DNA of 35,969 nt from Stutzerimonas stutzeri (lineage in GTDB: Bacteria; Pseudomonadota; Gammaproteobacteria; Pseudomonadales; Pseudomonadaceae), in NCBI GenBank assembly GCA_002345575.1, contig DDVX01000001.1:1-35969 (forward strand). Direction: 5' to 3'. Every line of letters begins with the position of its first letter. Position 1 is the first letter of the stretch. The notes under the pieces are model-generated. The model saw only the letters and a program-made list of their open reading frames with translations, had not been told where the DNA came from and searched no databases. The translations under genes were made by a program, and so were the position numbers. Below are positions 8,384 to 16,213 of the stretch, piece by piece.

Positions 8384-9298
8384 TCAATGACTGCTTGGGA
8401 ATTTGAAAAAGAAATAACGCAAACGTTTTATGAAGCGCCGATCCCATTCTTTTAGCGGCATCTGCCTAATTAAACGCCAAGCGAGCCGCTTATTGTGAAT
8501 CACGGCAGGACCAAGAATACGTGTCAGCAAGCGGGCTTTTCCAGATTGATAGCTAGCATGATCGGCGTAGATATCAAGCACCTGAAGACCGTAGCGGTAT
8601 TCATCCAGATAGTTGCTGGACAAGCCTACGCCATGCTTGCGGTAAAAAGTCACGACATCTGGAAGGATGGCAATGAAATAACCAGCCTTGGCGATTTTCA
8701 AGGTCATCTGGAAATCTTGAACGCGAATCGAAGGGTCATAACCTCCAACAGCCAACATGGCGTCACGCCGGTATACCGCTAGATTACCGCCCACCACAAG
8801 CGACAGTGCCAAGGCTTGCGTGAAGTCGAAGCGTTGAATAGCACGTTTCTTTTCCTTTTTGGGCAATAGCTCTCCTTGCTGATCGATTCGCATCGCTACT
8901 CCCCCAACACACCCGACCTCTGGATGAGCCTGAAGGTAGCCAACCTGTAGCGTCAGACGCCCCGGCGCCATGACATCATCGGCATCGAACGTCACTACGT
9001 ACTCACCACGCGCAAGCGCTAGCCCAGCATTCAGTGCGGCGCTCACCCCCTGATTGGTCTGCCGTAAAAACTCCACCCGGCTAACCTGGCTGTTTCGTTG
9101 CCAACCATCCAGCGCTGCTGTAATACGCTCAGCGCTACCATCAGTGGAGCCGTCATCAACCACTATGAGTTCAAAGTTCGCGTAGTCCTGCGCCAGCACG
9201 CTAGCAAGCGCATCGCCAACGTATTCGGCGTAGTTGTAGCAGGGCACGATGACTGAAACGAGCGGATTGCTGCTAGCCATACTCTCGAATAGTTCCAT
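8384..9298 (-). CDS. Family 2 glycosyltransferase (outer-core sugar transferase)
   Basis: The N-terminal 220 residues form a GT-A fold: SVIVPCYNYAEYVGDAL near 15-31, DDGS at 48-51, the TNQGVSAALNAGL nucleotide-sugar loop near 81-93 and the metal-binding DAD at 105-107. The inverting GT2 family adds single sugars from nucleotide donors in the cytoplasm. The C-terminal 80 residues are basic and aromatic (RRFIKRLRYFFFKF), which suggests attachment to the membrane surface. In P. aeruginosa the GT2 rhamnosyltransferase WapR lies in this part of the cluster, so an outer-core rhamnosyltransferase is possible but not shown. The start ATG at 9298 is 3 bases after the preceding stop and lacks a clear ribosome site; the internal ATG at 9280 gives the classic short GT2 start and is a real alternative. 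Confidence 0.85.
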   Translation of the reverse strand: MELFESMASSNPLVSVIVPCYNYAEYVGDALASVLAQDYANFELIVVDDGSTDGSAERITAALDGWQRNSQVSRVEFLRQTNQGVSAALNAGLALARGEYVVTFDADDVMAPGRLTLQVGYLQAHPEVGCVGGVAMRIDQQGELLPKKEKKRAIQRFDFTQALALSLVVGGNLAVYRRDAMLAVGGYDPSIRVQDFQMTLKIAKAGYFIAILPDVVTFYRKHGVGLSSNYLDEYRYGLQVLDIYADHASYQSGKARLLTRILGPAVIHNKRLAWRLIRQMPLKEWDRRFIKRLRYFFFKFPSSH

Positions 9299-9301
9299 TT
9301 T

Positions 9302-10441
9302 TTATTTAAGGCGCGCCAGCGTACTGAGGGTCGATTCGCTCGGTAAAAATGACGAGACAAGCTTCCAGAAATGAAGCCTCGCGGCATCGTCCGTGAAGTA
9401 TTGCTCTAAACGCTGTTCGGCCGTGTATGCGTCATATTCGGTAGTCGACATCCGTTCCAATTGGCTCGCGAAAGCCGTCTCATCCCCAAGAGGAAATAGT
9501 GAACCGACTCCGTTGACCACCTCGCGCCCACCGCCACAATCGCTACAAACTATCGGCACTCCCGCCGCCATCGCTTCAAGCAACACCATACCGAAAGGCT
9601 CATGATCGGAAGACAAGGCAAAGACATCAAATGCTTTGAAATAACGCCGTCCATTTGGAACCTGCCCACAAAAATGGACTGAACCACTTATCCCCAACTC
9701 GTTTGCCAGCGACTTCAGGGTTGCATCCAGCCGACCTGTCCCCATGATCATGAGCAAACTGCCCGACGGCAGTTTGGGGAGGGCTTGGGCAAAGCCGCGA
9801 ATCAGCGTGACCTGATCCTTGTCTGGATGCAAACGCCCAACATTACCTACAACCCAAGCGCTAAGCGGCAAGCCCAAGTATTCACGAGCTGCCTCACGGG
9901 TTATCTGCTCGGCCTGTAGAGCCTCGATATCAATTCGGTTATATAGCGTTTCAATCCGCTCCGCAGGCCAGCCGGGTAAGCAGGCACGAATATTGTCACG
10001 TACGGCGTTCGAGACGCCGAGTAGTAGCAAGCGCTTGCGGAACAGGTTTGCAAATATTCGTCTCGACAAGCGCTGATACACATCGAACGCATGATTTACG
10101 CCGATAACTGGCAGGCAGGTCGCCAGACAGGCGATATAGGTTGGCTTGAAGCGGTGGGCGATGCACAGGCGGAAATCCCGTCCGCGAATGATCTCGCGTA
10201 ACCGGCGTATTGCGCCCAACTTGAGGCCGCCTACTTCTTTCGAGCTGTAGCCTAGAAACAACACCTCGTCGGAAGCACAGGCGGTCGCCACTCGCTCATC
10301 GGGAGCGCCGGTCAGGAACACCGTGGTGACCCGGTAGGGCGTGCCGGCAAATAGGACGGCGTACTGACGGGCACAATCAAGGAAGGGGCCATCGTAACCA
10401 TGGCATAGCTGAAGGACACGCGGCCCCTCAGACGGCCTCAT
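9302..10441 (-). CDS. wapH: Family 4 glycosyltransferase (WapH-like core glycosyltransferase)
   Basis: This 379-residue retaining GT4 enzyme (GT-B fold) carries VGNVGRLHPDKDQVTLIRGF in the middle and the C-terminal donor-binding signature EPFGMVLLEAMAAGVPIV with the EX7E glutamates. It should transfer a hexose (glucose in the WapH model) to the LPS core at the inner face of the membrane. I start it at ATG 10441, which has AAGGA five bases upstream; the in-frame ATG at 10456 has a much weaker site. The start overlaps the end of wapO by 14 bases, so translation is probably coupled. The position directly after wapO is that of PA5004 (wapH) in P. aeruginosa as I recall it. Family is firm, orthology moderate. 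Confidence 0.82.
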   Translation of the reverse strand: MRPSEGPRVLQLCHGYDGPFLDCARQYAVLFAGTPYRVTTVFLTGAPDERVATACASDEVLFLGYSSKEVGGLKLGAIRRLREIIRGRDFRLCIAHRFKPTYIACLATCLPVIGVNHAFDVYQRLSRRIFANLFRKRLLLLGVSNAVRDNIRACLPGWPAERIETLYNRIDIEALQAEQITREAAREYLGLPLSAWVVGNVGRLHPDKDQVTLIRGFAQALPKLPSGSLLMIMGTGRLDATLKSLANELGISGSVHFCGQVPNGRRYFKAFDVFALSSDHEPFGMVLLEAMAAGVPIVCSDCGGGREVVNGVGSLFPLGDETAFASQLERMSTTEYDAYTAEQRLEQYFTDDAARLHFWKLVSSFLPSESTLSTLARLK

Positions 10442-12182
10442 ACCAATCCTTACCATCTTTCACCACCAGCACATCTTCCATGATCAGGTACTGCAGATCA
10501 GACCCATAGAACATGTTCAACGCATCGGTCGGCGAGCAGATCATCGGTTCGCCGCGGCGGTTAAGAGAGGTGTTGAGCGAGACGCCGTTGCCGGTGAGCC
10601 TCTCCAGTTCCAGCATCAGGTCATACCAGCGCGGGTTGTGGCGGCGTTCCAGCACCTGGGCGCGGGAGGTGCCATCTTCGTGGACGACTTCACTGACACG
10701 CCCCTTCCACTCGTCATTGACCTCGAAAGTGAAGGTCATGAACGGGCTGGGGTGATCGACCTTGAGCATCTGTTCGGCCACTGTATCGAGCATTGACGGG
10801 CAGAATGGTCTCCAGCGCTCGCGGAACTTGATCTGCTCGTTGATACGGTCGGCCACGCCAGGGATGCTCGGGCAGCCGATGATAGAGCGGCCACCGAGCG
10901 CGCGCGGACCGAATTCCATGCGGCCTTGAAACCAGGCGACCGGGTTACCGTCGACCATGATCTTGGCGATACGCTCGGGCGTATTGGCGATCTGCTTGAA
11001 CACCGGCTTGTTCGGGTGTTTGGCGCAAGCGGCGATCACCTCTTCGTTGGTATAGGACGGGCCAAGGTAGACGTGTTCCATCTTCTCCACCGGCACGCCG
11101 CGCTGGTGCGAAACGTAGGCGGCAGCGCCTACCGCGGTGCCGGCATCGCCGGAGGCGGGCTGAACGAACAGCTCTTTCACGTCCGGACGAGCAATGATCT
11201 TCTGGTTCAGTTTGACGTTCAGCGCGCAGCCGCCTGCGAAGGCGATTTTGCCGGTCTGCTTGATGATGTCGCCTAGGTAGTAGTCCATCATCTCCAGCGC
11301 CAGCTTTTCGAACAGCGCCTGCATGCTGGCGGCGTAATGGATGTAGGGATCATCGGCGATATCGCCTTCGCGCTTCGGCCCCAGCCACTCGATCAGCTTG
11401 GGTGAGAAGTAATAGCCCTTGCCCTTTTCCTTGTAGCGGCGGAACCCGATGACGTTGGCGTATTCGGTGTTGATGATCAGTTCGCCGTTCTCGAACTTCG
11501 CCAGTCGCGAGAAATCGTACCTGGCCGCATCGCCGTATGGTGCCATGCCCATGACTTTAAATTCGCCATCGAGCATCTCGAAACCCAAGAACTCGGTAAT
11601 GGCACCGTACAGGCCACCAAGGGAATCTGGGTCGTAAAATTCCTTGATCTTGTGGATCTTGCCGTTCTCGCCCCAGCCAAAGAAGGTAGTGGCGTACTCA
11701 CCCTTGCCGTCGATGCCGAGGATCGCGGTTTTCTCGGTAAAGCCAGAGCAATGGTAAGCACTTGAGGCGTGCGCCAGATGATGCTCGACCGGCTGCAGCT
11801 TGACCTTTTTCAGATCGAAGCCGAGCTGCTGCAGGCACCATTCGATGCGTTTCTTGTAGCGGTAGTAGCGACGATTGCCCATGAGGATGGCGTCGAGCGC
11901 ACGATCTGGGGCGTACCAGTAGCGCTTGGCGTAATGCCAGCGAGCTTTTTCGAAGATGCTGATGGGCGCGAAAGGAATCGCCACCACATCGACATCGGAC
12001 GGCTTGATGCCGGCCTGCTCCAGGCAGAACTTGGCCGACTCGTAGGGCATGCGATTCTTGGCATGCTTGTCGCGCACGAAACGCTCTTCTTCCACGGCGG
12101 CTATGAGTTTGCCGTCGATATACAGAGCGGCGGAGGGGTCATGACTGAGAGCGCCGGAAAGGCCAAGGATCGTCAATGCCAC
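10428..12182 (-). CDS. wapO: LPS core carbamoyltransferase WapO (NodU/CmcH family)
   Basis: Enzymes of this family move a carbamoyl group from carbamoyl phosphate, through carbamoyl-AMP, to a sugar hydroxyl. In Pseudomonas LPS the second heptose carries a 7-O-carbamoyl group, and WapO is its expected source. The 584-residue protein starts ILGLSGALSHDPSAALYIDG, then has EHHLAHASSAYHCSG (metal/adenylate site), GIDGKGEYATTFFG, the FAGGCALNVKLNQ loop and the C-terminal MEFGPRALGGRSIIG signature. The start is GTG at 12182 with AAGAGG seven bases upstream. A 118-base gap separates it from the kinase gene upstream, room for an internal promoter though none is obvious; it overlaps the glycosyltransferase downstream. 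Length and motifs leave little doubt about the family. Confidence 0.92.
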   Translation of the reverse strand: MALTILGLSGALSHDPSAALYIDGKLIAAVEEERFVRDKHAKNRMPYESAKFCLEQAGIKPSDVDVVAIPFAPISIFEKARWHYAKRYWYAPDRALDAILMGNRRYYRYKKRIEWCLQQLGFDLKKVKLQPVEHHLAHASSAYHCSGFTEKTAILGIDGKGEYATTFFGWGENGKIHKIKEFYDPDSLGGLYGAITEFLGFEMLDGEFKVMGMAPYGDAARYDFSRLAKFENGELIINTEYANVIGFRRYKEKGKGYYFSPKLIEWLGPKREGDIADDPYIHYAASMQALFEKLALEMMDYYLGDIIKQTGKIAFAGGCALNVKLNQKIIARPDVKELFVQPASGDAGTAVGAAAYVSHQRGVPVEKMEHVYLGPSYTNEEVIAACAKHPNKPVFKQIANTPERIAKIMVDGNPVAWFQGRMEFGPRALGGRSIIGCPSIPGVADRINEQIKFRERWRPFCPSMLDTVAEQMLKVDHPSPFMTFTFEVNDEWKGRVSEVVHEDGTSRAQVLERRHNPRWYDLMLELERLTGNGVSLNTSLNRRGEPMICSPTDALNMFYGSDLQYLIMEDVLVVKDGKDWYEAV

Positions 12183-12300
12183 GGTGAAGCCTCTTCAAAG
12201 CAGCTGTACGCTTCAAGCCTAAACGTCGAAGCGCCAGCAGGTGTCTGGTTCATAGCCCTGCTTTCAAAGGGCTGCTTTCTTCCAACTTCAAGCGCTCGGC

Positions 12301-13725
12301 TCAAGCTGGCCTGGGTAAGCATTCATCCAACAGCCGGTAAAGCGCCGAATCAGCCGGCCAGTTGCGCAGAAAACGCGCTCGATCTTTGGCAAACGCGTGC
12401 ACGAACGCCCTCTCGCTCTGGTGATGGCGCAGGCCATCAAGATCGATGAGCAGCCAGCGCCCGTCCTGCCAAAGCAGGTTGGTGCCTTTCATGTCTCCGT
12501 GGCTGATACGTTCTCGCAGCAACGAATCGAACAGCTGCCGCAGCGCCGTCAATTCGGACTCGGGCGGCGGTTCAGCAAGGTACGGCTGAAAATGCGAGAT
12601 TATATCCTGCCCCCCCGCATATTCGGTAATCAGATAGCTGCGTCCGCGCAAGCCCAACCAGCGATGTTCAAGAACGGCCAGAGGTTTAGGCGTGGCGATA
12701 CCGAGAAAGGCCAGACGATTGCCTTCCACCCAGCTGTGCCAAGCGCGCGTCGGGCGCCAACAACGCTGCAGCCAGTGCCCCAGCCCCTTGATGTTGTAGC
12801 GCTTGATGACCAGTGGGTGACCATCCACTTCGACCAGAGCGACGGTGGCACTACCGCCTTTTTTTAGAAAGCTCCCGCCAGCCATGCCATGATCGAGATC
12901 GGCGAGCAGCGATTGCAGTCTGGCTTCTTCTTCACGGCGCATCGCAAGCAAACCGCTGGCGCCGCGCCGAACGCTGAACAAGGTGCAATCGCGGCCCGTC
13001 TTGTCGAGGTAATCACGCTGGCGCCAGCTTCTGACCTTGGCCACTTCCCGGTTCAAGGCTTCCATAGGTAAGGCATGCTCGCCGTTAACCAGCAGGTAAT
13101 GCACCAGGAGCTCTTCAATGAAGGGCTCAAGCGCGGCTGGTAACTGCCCGAAGAAGAGGCCGAGATTCTTTAGCACCAGATCGCGCGGCAGCGGCTGGCC
13201 GGGCTCTTGAGCCCGCACCCCACCGCCATCGACCAGGTACAGCTGGCCGTCGTAACGCAGAAGATTGTCCAGATGCAGATCGCTCTGCCAGAGACCTCTG
13301 GCGTGCAGTCGGCCAATCTCGCCCAGAGCCTCACCGAGAACGCCCTGTTGGGCGTTGGAAAGCAATGGCTCACGCTCGACCGCCTGCCAGGCAGCGCCAA
13401 GACTTTCGGCACCTTCAAGAAATTCGAACAGCAACCAGCCGCCCTGCTCCGGCTCGTAGCCCTCGGCCAACAGTTCCGGAGTCGCCATCTGCTGCGCGCG
13501 TAGCAGAACGGCACCGTCGCGCTCACGCTTGAAATGCAGCTCCGCTCTGGAGCCGACCATCAACTTGGCGAACACAGCTCGCCCCTGCCATTCAGCCCGA
13601 GCGACGTAGCGCTGCCCCGGCAGCACCCGCAGCCATTCGAGCAATTGCAGCTGACCAGCAGGCAAATCCACGCTGAGCGGCAACTGCGGGCTGCGCCCCG
13701 TATGCGCCAGTTCGGCCAGTTTCAT
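12301..13725 (-). CDS. Tandem kinase-domain protein of the LPS core locus (PA5006-like)
   Basis: This 474-residue protein contains two complete small-kinase domains. Domain 1 (about 20-240) has K54 (VFAKLM), the catalytic loop SDLHLDN with D149 and N154, and a DFG-like LVDGGG with D166. Domain 2 (about 280-474) has a glycine-rich KKGGSATV loop, K308 (LVIKRY), HGDMKGTN with D411 and N416, and LIDLDG with D428. It is presumably a cytoplasmic LPS core sugar kinase, perhaps phosphorylating two positions. The frame is open 16 codons further upstream, but ATG 13725 has a near-perfect ribosome site (AAGGAGG, seven-base spacing) and overlaps the wapQ stop by 4 bases (ATGA). P. aeruginosa has a protein of about the same length at this place (PA5006, from memory). 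The substrate is unknown. Confidence 0.85.
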   Translation of the reverse strand: MKLAELAHTGRSPQLPLSVDLPAGQLQLLEWLRVLPGQRYVARAEWQGRAVFAKLMVGSRAELHFKRERDGAVLLRAQQMATPELLAEGYEPEQGGWLLFEFLEGAESLGAAWQAVEREPLLSNAQQGVLGEALGEIGRLHARGLWQSDLHLDNLLRYDGQLYLVDGGGVRAQEPGQPLPRDLVLKNLGLFFGQLPAALEPFIEELLVHYLLVNGEHALPMEALNREVAKVRSWRQRDYLDKTGRDCTLFSVRRGASGLLAMRREEEARLQSLLADLDHGMAGGSFLKKGGSATVALVEVDGHPLVIKRYNIKGLGHWLQRCWRPTRAWHSWVEGNRLAFLGIATPKPLAVLEHRWLGLRGRSYLITEYAGGQDIISHFQPYLAEPPPESELTALRQLFDSLLRERISHGDMKGTNLLWQDGRWLLIDLDGLRHHQSERAFVHAFAKDRARFLRNWPADSALYRLLDECLPRPA

Positions 13726-14477
13726 GCCCGCGCCTCCTTGTTTTGTCGGCGTGCCTGCAGGCGCTCCAGCCAAGTATCAATCTGCAAGTCATCGCGTTCC
13801 AGCCCCAGATAGCAGGCTAGCAGCGTGCGCCTTTCTTCATCGTTCCATGGCGCGGCACGACGCATCAGCGCTTCCATATCACCAAGGCGCCCCGCCCTGT
13901 CGAACAACATCGACCGGGTCTTCTCCAGATCGATCAAGCAGGCTTCATAACCACCTTCGCTGGCGCGCAGAAAAATATGTTTGGGGTAAAAGCAGCCATG
14001 CTTCAGGCCCGCGCCATGCATTTGCGCAGCAAGGTGCCCACAGGCATTCAGAATATCGCGACGCTCAGCGACCATCAGCTGTTGCCAACGCGCGAGCAGA
14101 GCCTCCAAGTCCGTCCAGCCATCCAGAGCATGGGTGAGCAGAATCGCGCGACGCTCTCCGGCCACCACGCGCTCGCCATGAAAAGCTGCCTGCAAGGAGG
14201 GAATTCCCTTGCTCTGGTAATGACGGATATTGCGAAACTCACGGGTAAGTGTCGGCTCGCCAAGAGGGCGCGCCAGAGAGCGGATAAAGTAGTTGCTCTG
14301 CCGTTTCAGGTAGTAGGCCGCCTCATCCAGCTGCAGGCGAAAAACGCTGCTCCAGCCGCCACGCCCCTCGTTGGGTTCATCGACCGCCACCAGCTGTAGC
14401 TCCCACAGTGCTTCGAAGCTGTCCAGCCCGTGCCTGCGCAGGATCGTCGCATCCTCAGCGGCGATAAAGTCGCTCAT
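13722..14477 (-). CDS. wapQ: LPS core kinase-like protein WapQ (InaA-type)
   Basis: This 251-residue kinase-fold protein belongs to the InaA/WapQ type. It has K58 (YYLKRQ), the family signature HGCFYPKHIF at 160-169 and LIDLEKTR with D183. Compared with ordinary kinases the catalytic Asp is Cys162 and the Asn is His167; WaaP also has His in the Asn place, but WaaP keeps the Asp. So activity cannot be assumed. The start is ATG 14477, overlapping the wapP stop by four bases, and the end overlaps the next kinase gene by four bases, which points to coupled translation in one operon. Its role is likely in phosphate decoration of core heptoses or in supporting WaaP/WapP; direct proof for this protein is lacking. 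Confidence 0.85.
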   Translation of the reverse strand: MSDFIAAEDATILRRHGLDSFEALWELQLVAVDEPNEGRGGWSSVFRLQLDEAAYYLKRQSNYFIRSLARPLGEPTLTREFRNIRHYQSKGIPSLQAAFHGERVVAGERRAILLTHALDGWTDLEALLARWQQLMVAERRDILNACGHLAAQMHGAGLKHGCFYPKHIFLRASEGGYEACLIDLEKTRSMLFDRAGRLGDMEALMRRAAPWNDEERRTLLACYLGLERDDLQIDTWLERLQARRQNKEARA

Positions 14478-15211
14478 TCGCGCCCCTCGAAATAAGCCAA
14501 TACCTGGCTGATCACCGCTCTGTCCGCAGCAATCAAATGCGTGCGGCGCTGGTATTGCAGGTAGAAACGCAATCGCTGGCTACGCGACAGCTGATATTTG
14601 GCGACCTTGTCAAGGCACGCCAGGTCCTTGACGATGCGTCGGCGCAGCAGTGGCCCCCGCCAGAAATCCCCCGACGGGCAGTCGATGAGGAAGAGTTCGT
14701 CAGCATCGTTGACCAGCAGGTTGCGCCATTTCAGATCATTGTGAGCGAAGCGATGATCATGCAGCGTCCGGGTGGCACGAGCCAGCTTTTCGCTTACCCG
14801 CTTGACCCAGCGCCCGTCGCTCAGCCGTGGATCGGCCTTCTGTGCCATGGCCGCCATATCGACAGTATTAGGGACTTCCAGGGTAATCAGTGCTCCGCGC
14901 ATGAATGCTCCTGAGCGACGTTGCAGCCCCCAGGCCACGAGTGGTGCGACGGGAATACCCCAGCGTTCGAAATGCTTGAGATTCTGCCACTCGGCCTTGA
15001 CGCGCGGGCGGCCCAGATAGCGTCGTAACCCCTTACCGGCAGCCCAGTAGCGCTTGACGTAATAGCGCAGACCTTCTATCTCGACCCGGATGACTTCCGA
15101 CAGCGGATCACGCGCAATCGGTTCACCTTCGAGCGCGAACACGGCATCCAGATCGGCAAACGCTCGTGCGGCTGCGGCATCTAGGTCAGTCACGATTTTC
15201 CAGCCGCTCAC
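14474..15211 (-). CDS. wapP: LPS core kinase WapP
   Basis: This 245-residue cytoplasmic kinase has a full canonical set: K53 (YYVKRY), HNDLKWRN at 157-164 with catalytic D159 and N164, and LIDCPSGDFW with D177. It should use ATP to phosphorylate an LPS core sugar, most likely an inner-core heptose, after WaaP has acted. The start is GTG at 15211; the bases GTGA overlap the waaP stop, and its own stop overlaps the wapQ start in the same way. The order waaP-wapP-wapQ is conserved in Pseudomonas. Which hydroxyl it phosphorylates is not visible from sequence. Confidence 0.9.
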   Translation of the reverse strand: MSGWKIVTDLDAAAARAFADLDAVFALEGEPIARDPLSEVIRVEIEGLRYYVKRYWAAGKGLRRYLGRPRVKAEWQNLKHFERWGIPVAPLVAWGLQRRSGAFMRGALITLEVPNTVDMAAMAQKADPRLSDGRWVKRVSEKLARATRTLHDHRFAHNDLKWRNLLVNDADELFLIDCPSGDFWRGPLLRRRIVKDLACLDKVAKYQLSRSQRLRFYLQYQRRTHLIAADRAVISQVLAYFEGRE

Positions 15212-16029
15212 CCTTGTGCTCCCGATGCATATTTGCGTTCGAAGCGCGCCTGCAGCTTCGCCGCCTTGCCAGCCAGCCAGCCCAGCAAGGCCGCTTCGTC
15301 ACGCAGGATCTCGCGTAGCGGCTTTTCGAAATAGCCTTTCAGAAAACGCAGGCGGTCACGCTGGGTCAGTCCGATCTCCAGTGCCGAGAAGTACAGCCCG
15401 GCCAGATCCTTGTTGCGCCAGCGGTGCGGCGTCTCCGAGCGAACCTGGGCACGGTGCAGGTCGATCAGCGACAGGCGGAAATCCTCGGCAGTTACCGGTT
15501 TGTCGGTGTGTAGCAGGAAGTGGCAGATATAAAAGTCGCGATGGTTGACCCCCGCGCGGTGCATATCGCCGGCCATGCGTGCGACTTCGGCGATCAGCGC
15601 GCGCTTGAGGCGTGGCTGTGGCGGCTGTTCACGCCAGGTGGCAGAGAAGTCTTCCAGACTGACGGTTGGCGCCAGCTCTTCGGTGATGATGAAAGAGTGC
15701 TGGGTCGCGGGGTTGTTGCCGCGCTCGCCATAGGCCACGGCTGTCATGGTTGGCACGCCGGCCACATGCAAACGTTGCAGCGCACGCCATTCCTGTCCGG
15801 CACCCAGCACCGGAGCCTTGGCGGTGAGCAGGTTCTTGGCGATCTCGCCCCAGCCGATGCCGCGGTGGATCTTGACGAAGTAGCCGCGCCCGTCAACCTC
15901 GGTACGCAGGGTGCGTCGGCCTTCCAGCTCGCGATAGACCTGGCCTTGCAAGCGCTCTACTTCGGCGAAGGGATCTTTGCCTTGCCAAAGGGTTTTGAAG
16001 GGTTCAGCGAGAATCAGCTTTGAAGACAC
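15208..16029 (-). CDS. waaP: LPS inner-core heptose I kinase WaaP (RfaP)
   Basis: WaaP phosphorylates heptose I of the inner core using ATP; in P. aeruginosa it is needed for LPS export and viability. The 273-residue protein closely matches the P. aeruginosa one I remember over nearly its full length (for example GRGYFVKIHRGIGWGEIAKN at 47-66). The catalytic loop is NHRDFYICHF with D165, and the metal site is LIDLHRAQ. K53 is the likely ATP-contact lysine. The start is GTG at 16029, with AGGGGGC upstream at good spacing. It is the first gene after a 184-base gap filled with REP palindromes that separates it from waaG, and it overlaps wapP by four bases. Function is secure by family and context. 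Confidence 0.96.
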   Translation of the reverse strand: MSSKLILAEPFKTLWQGKDPFAEVERLQGQVYRELEGRRTLRTEVDGRGYFVKIHRGIGWGEIAKNLLTAKAPVLGAGQEWRALQRLHVAGVPTMTAVAYGERGNNPATQHSFIITEELAPTVSLEDFSATWREQPPQPRLKRALIAEVARMAGDMHRAGVNHRDFYICHFLLHTDKPVTAEDFRLSLIDLHRAQVRSETPHRWRNKDLAGLYFSALEIGLTQRDRLRFLKGYFEKPLREILRDEAALLGWLAGKAAKLQARFERKYASGAQG

Positions 16030-16047
16030 GCGCGCCCCCTATGAAAA

Positions 16048-16187
16048 GCTTCGCGGGCATGGACCGCTCCTACAGGAGCGAAGATGGCCTGTAATGGCGT
16101 AAGGGAAATCCAGCGGACCTTGTGGGAACGGGCCATGCCCGTGAACCGGGGTGACTCGGAAGCTTCGCGGGCGTGGCCCGCTCCTAC
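16048..16187. repeat. REP palindromes, three units, in the waaG-waaP gap
   Basis: Three copies of the Pseudomonas REP core lie in the only large gap between waaG and waaP. Unit 1 (16048-16073) and unit 3 (16162-16187) share GCTTCGCGGGC then CGCTCCTAC in the same orientation. Unit 2 (16121-16145, TGTGGGAACGGGCCATGCCC plus GTGAA) is inverted. Each is an imperfect palindrome around GGGC-AT-GCCC. The head-to-tail mix resembles a BIME. In the leftward transcript they form stable hairpins and could lower waaP-side expression or protect the waaG-side message. Related units recur near 28149-28220. Confidence 0.85.
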
Positions 16188-16213
16188 GGGGTGGTGCGCC
16201 ATTGCCGATCTGT

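Noticed and set aside
12254..12273. Small stem AGCCCT/AGGGCT in the gap upstream of wapO
   Set aside because: Only six base pairs and no T-run; no sign of a real terminator or operator.
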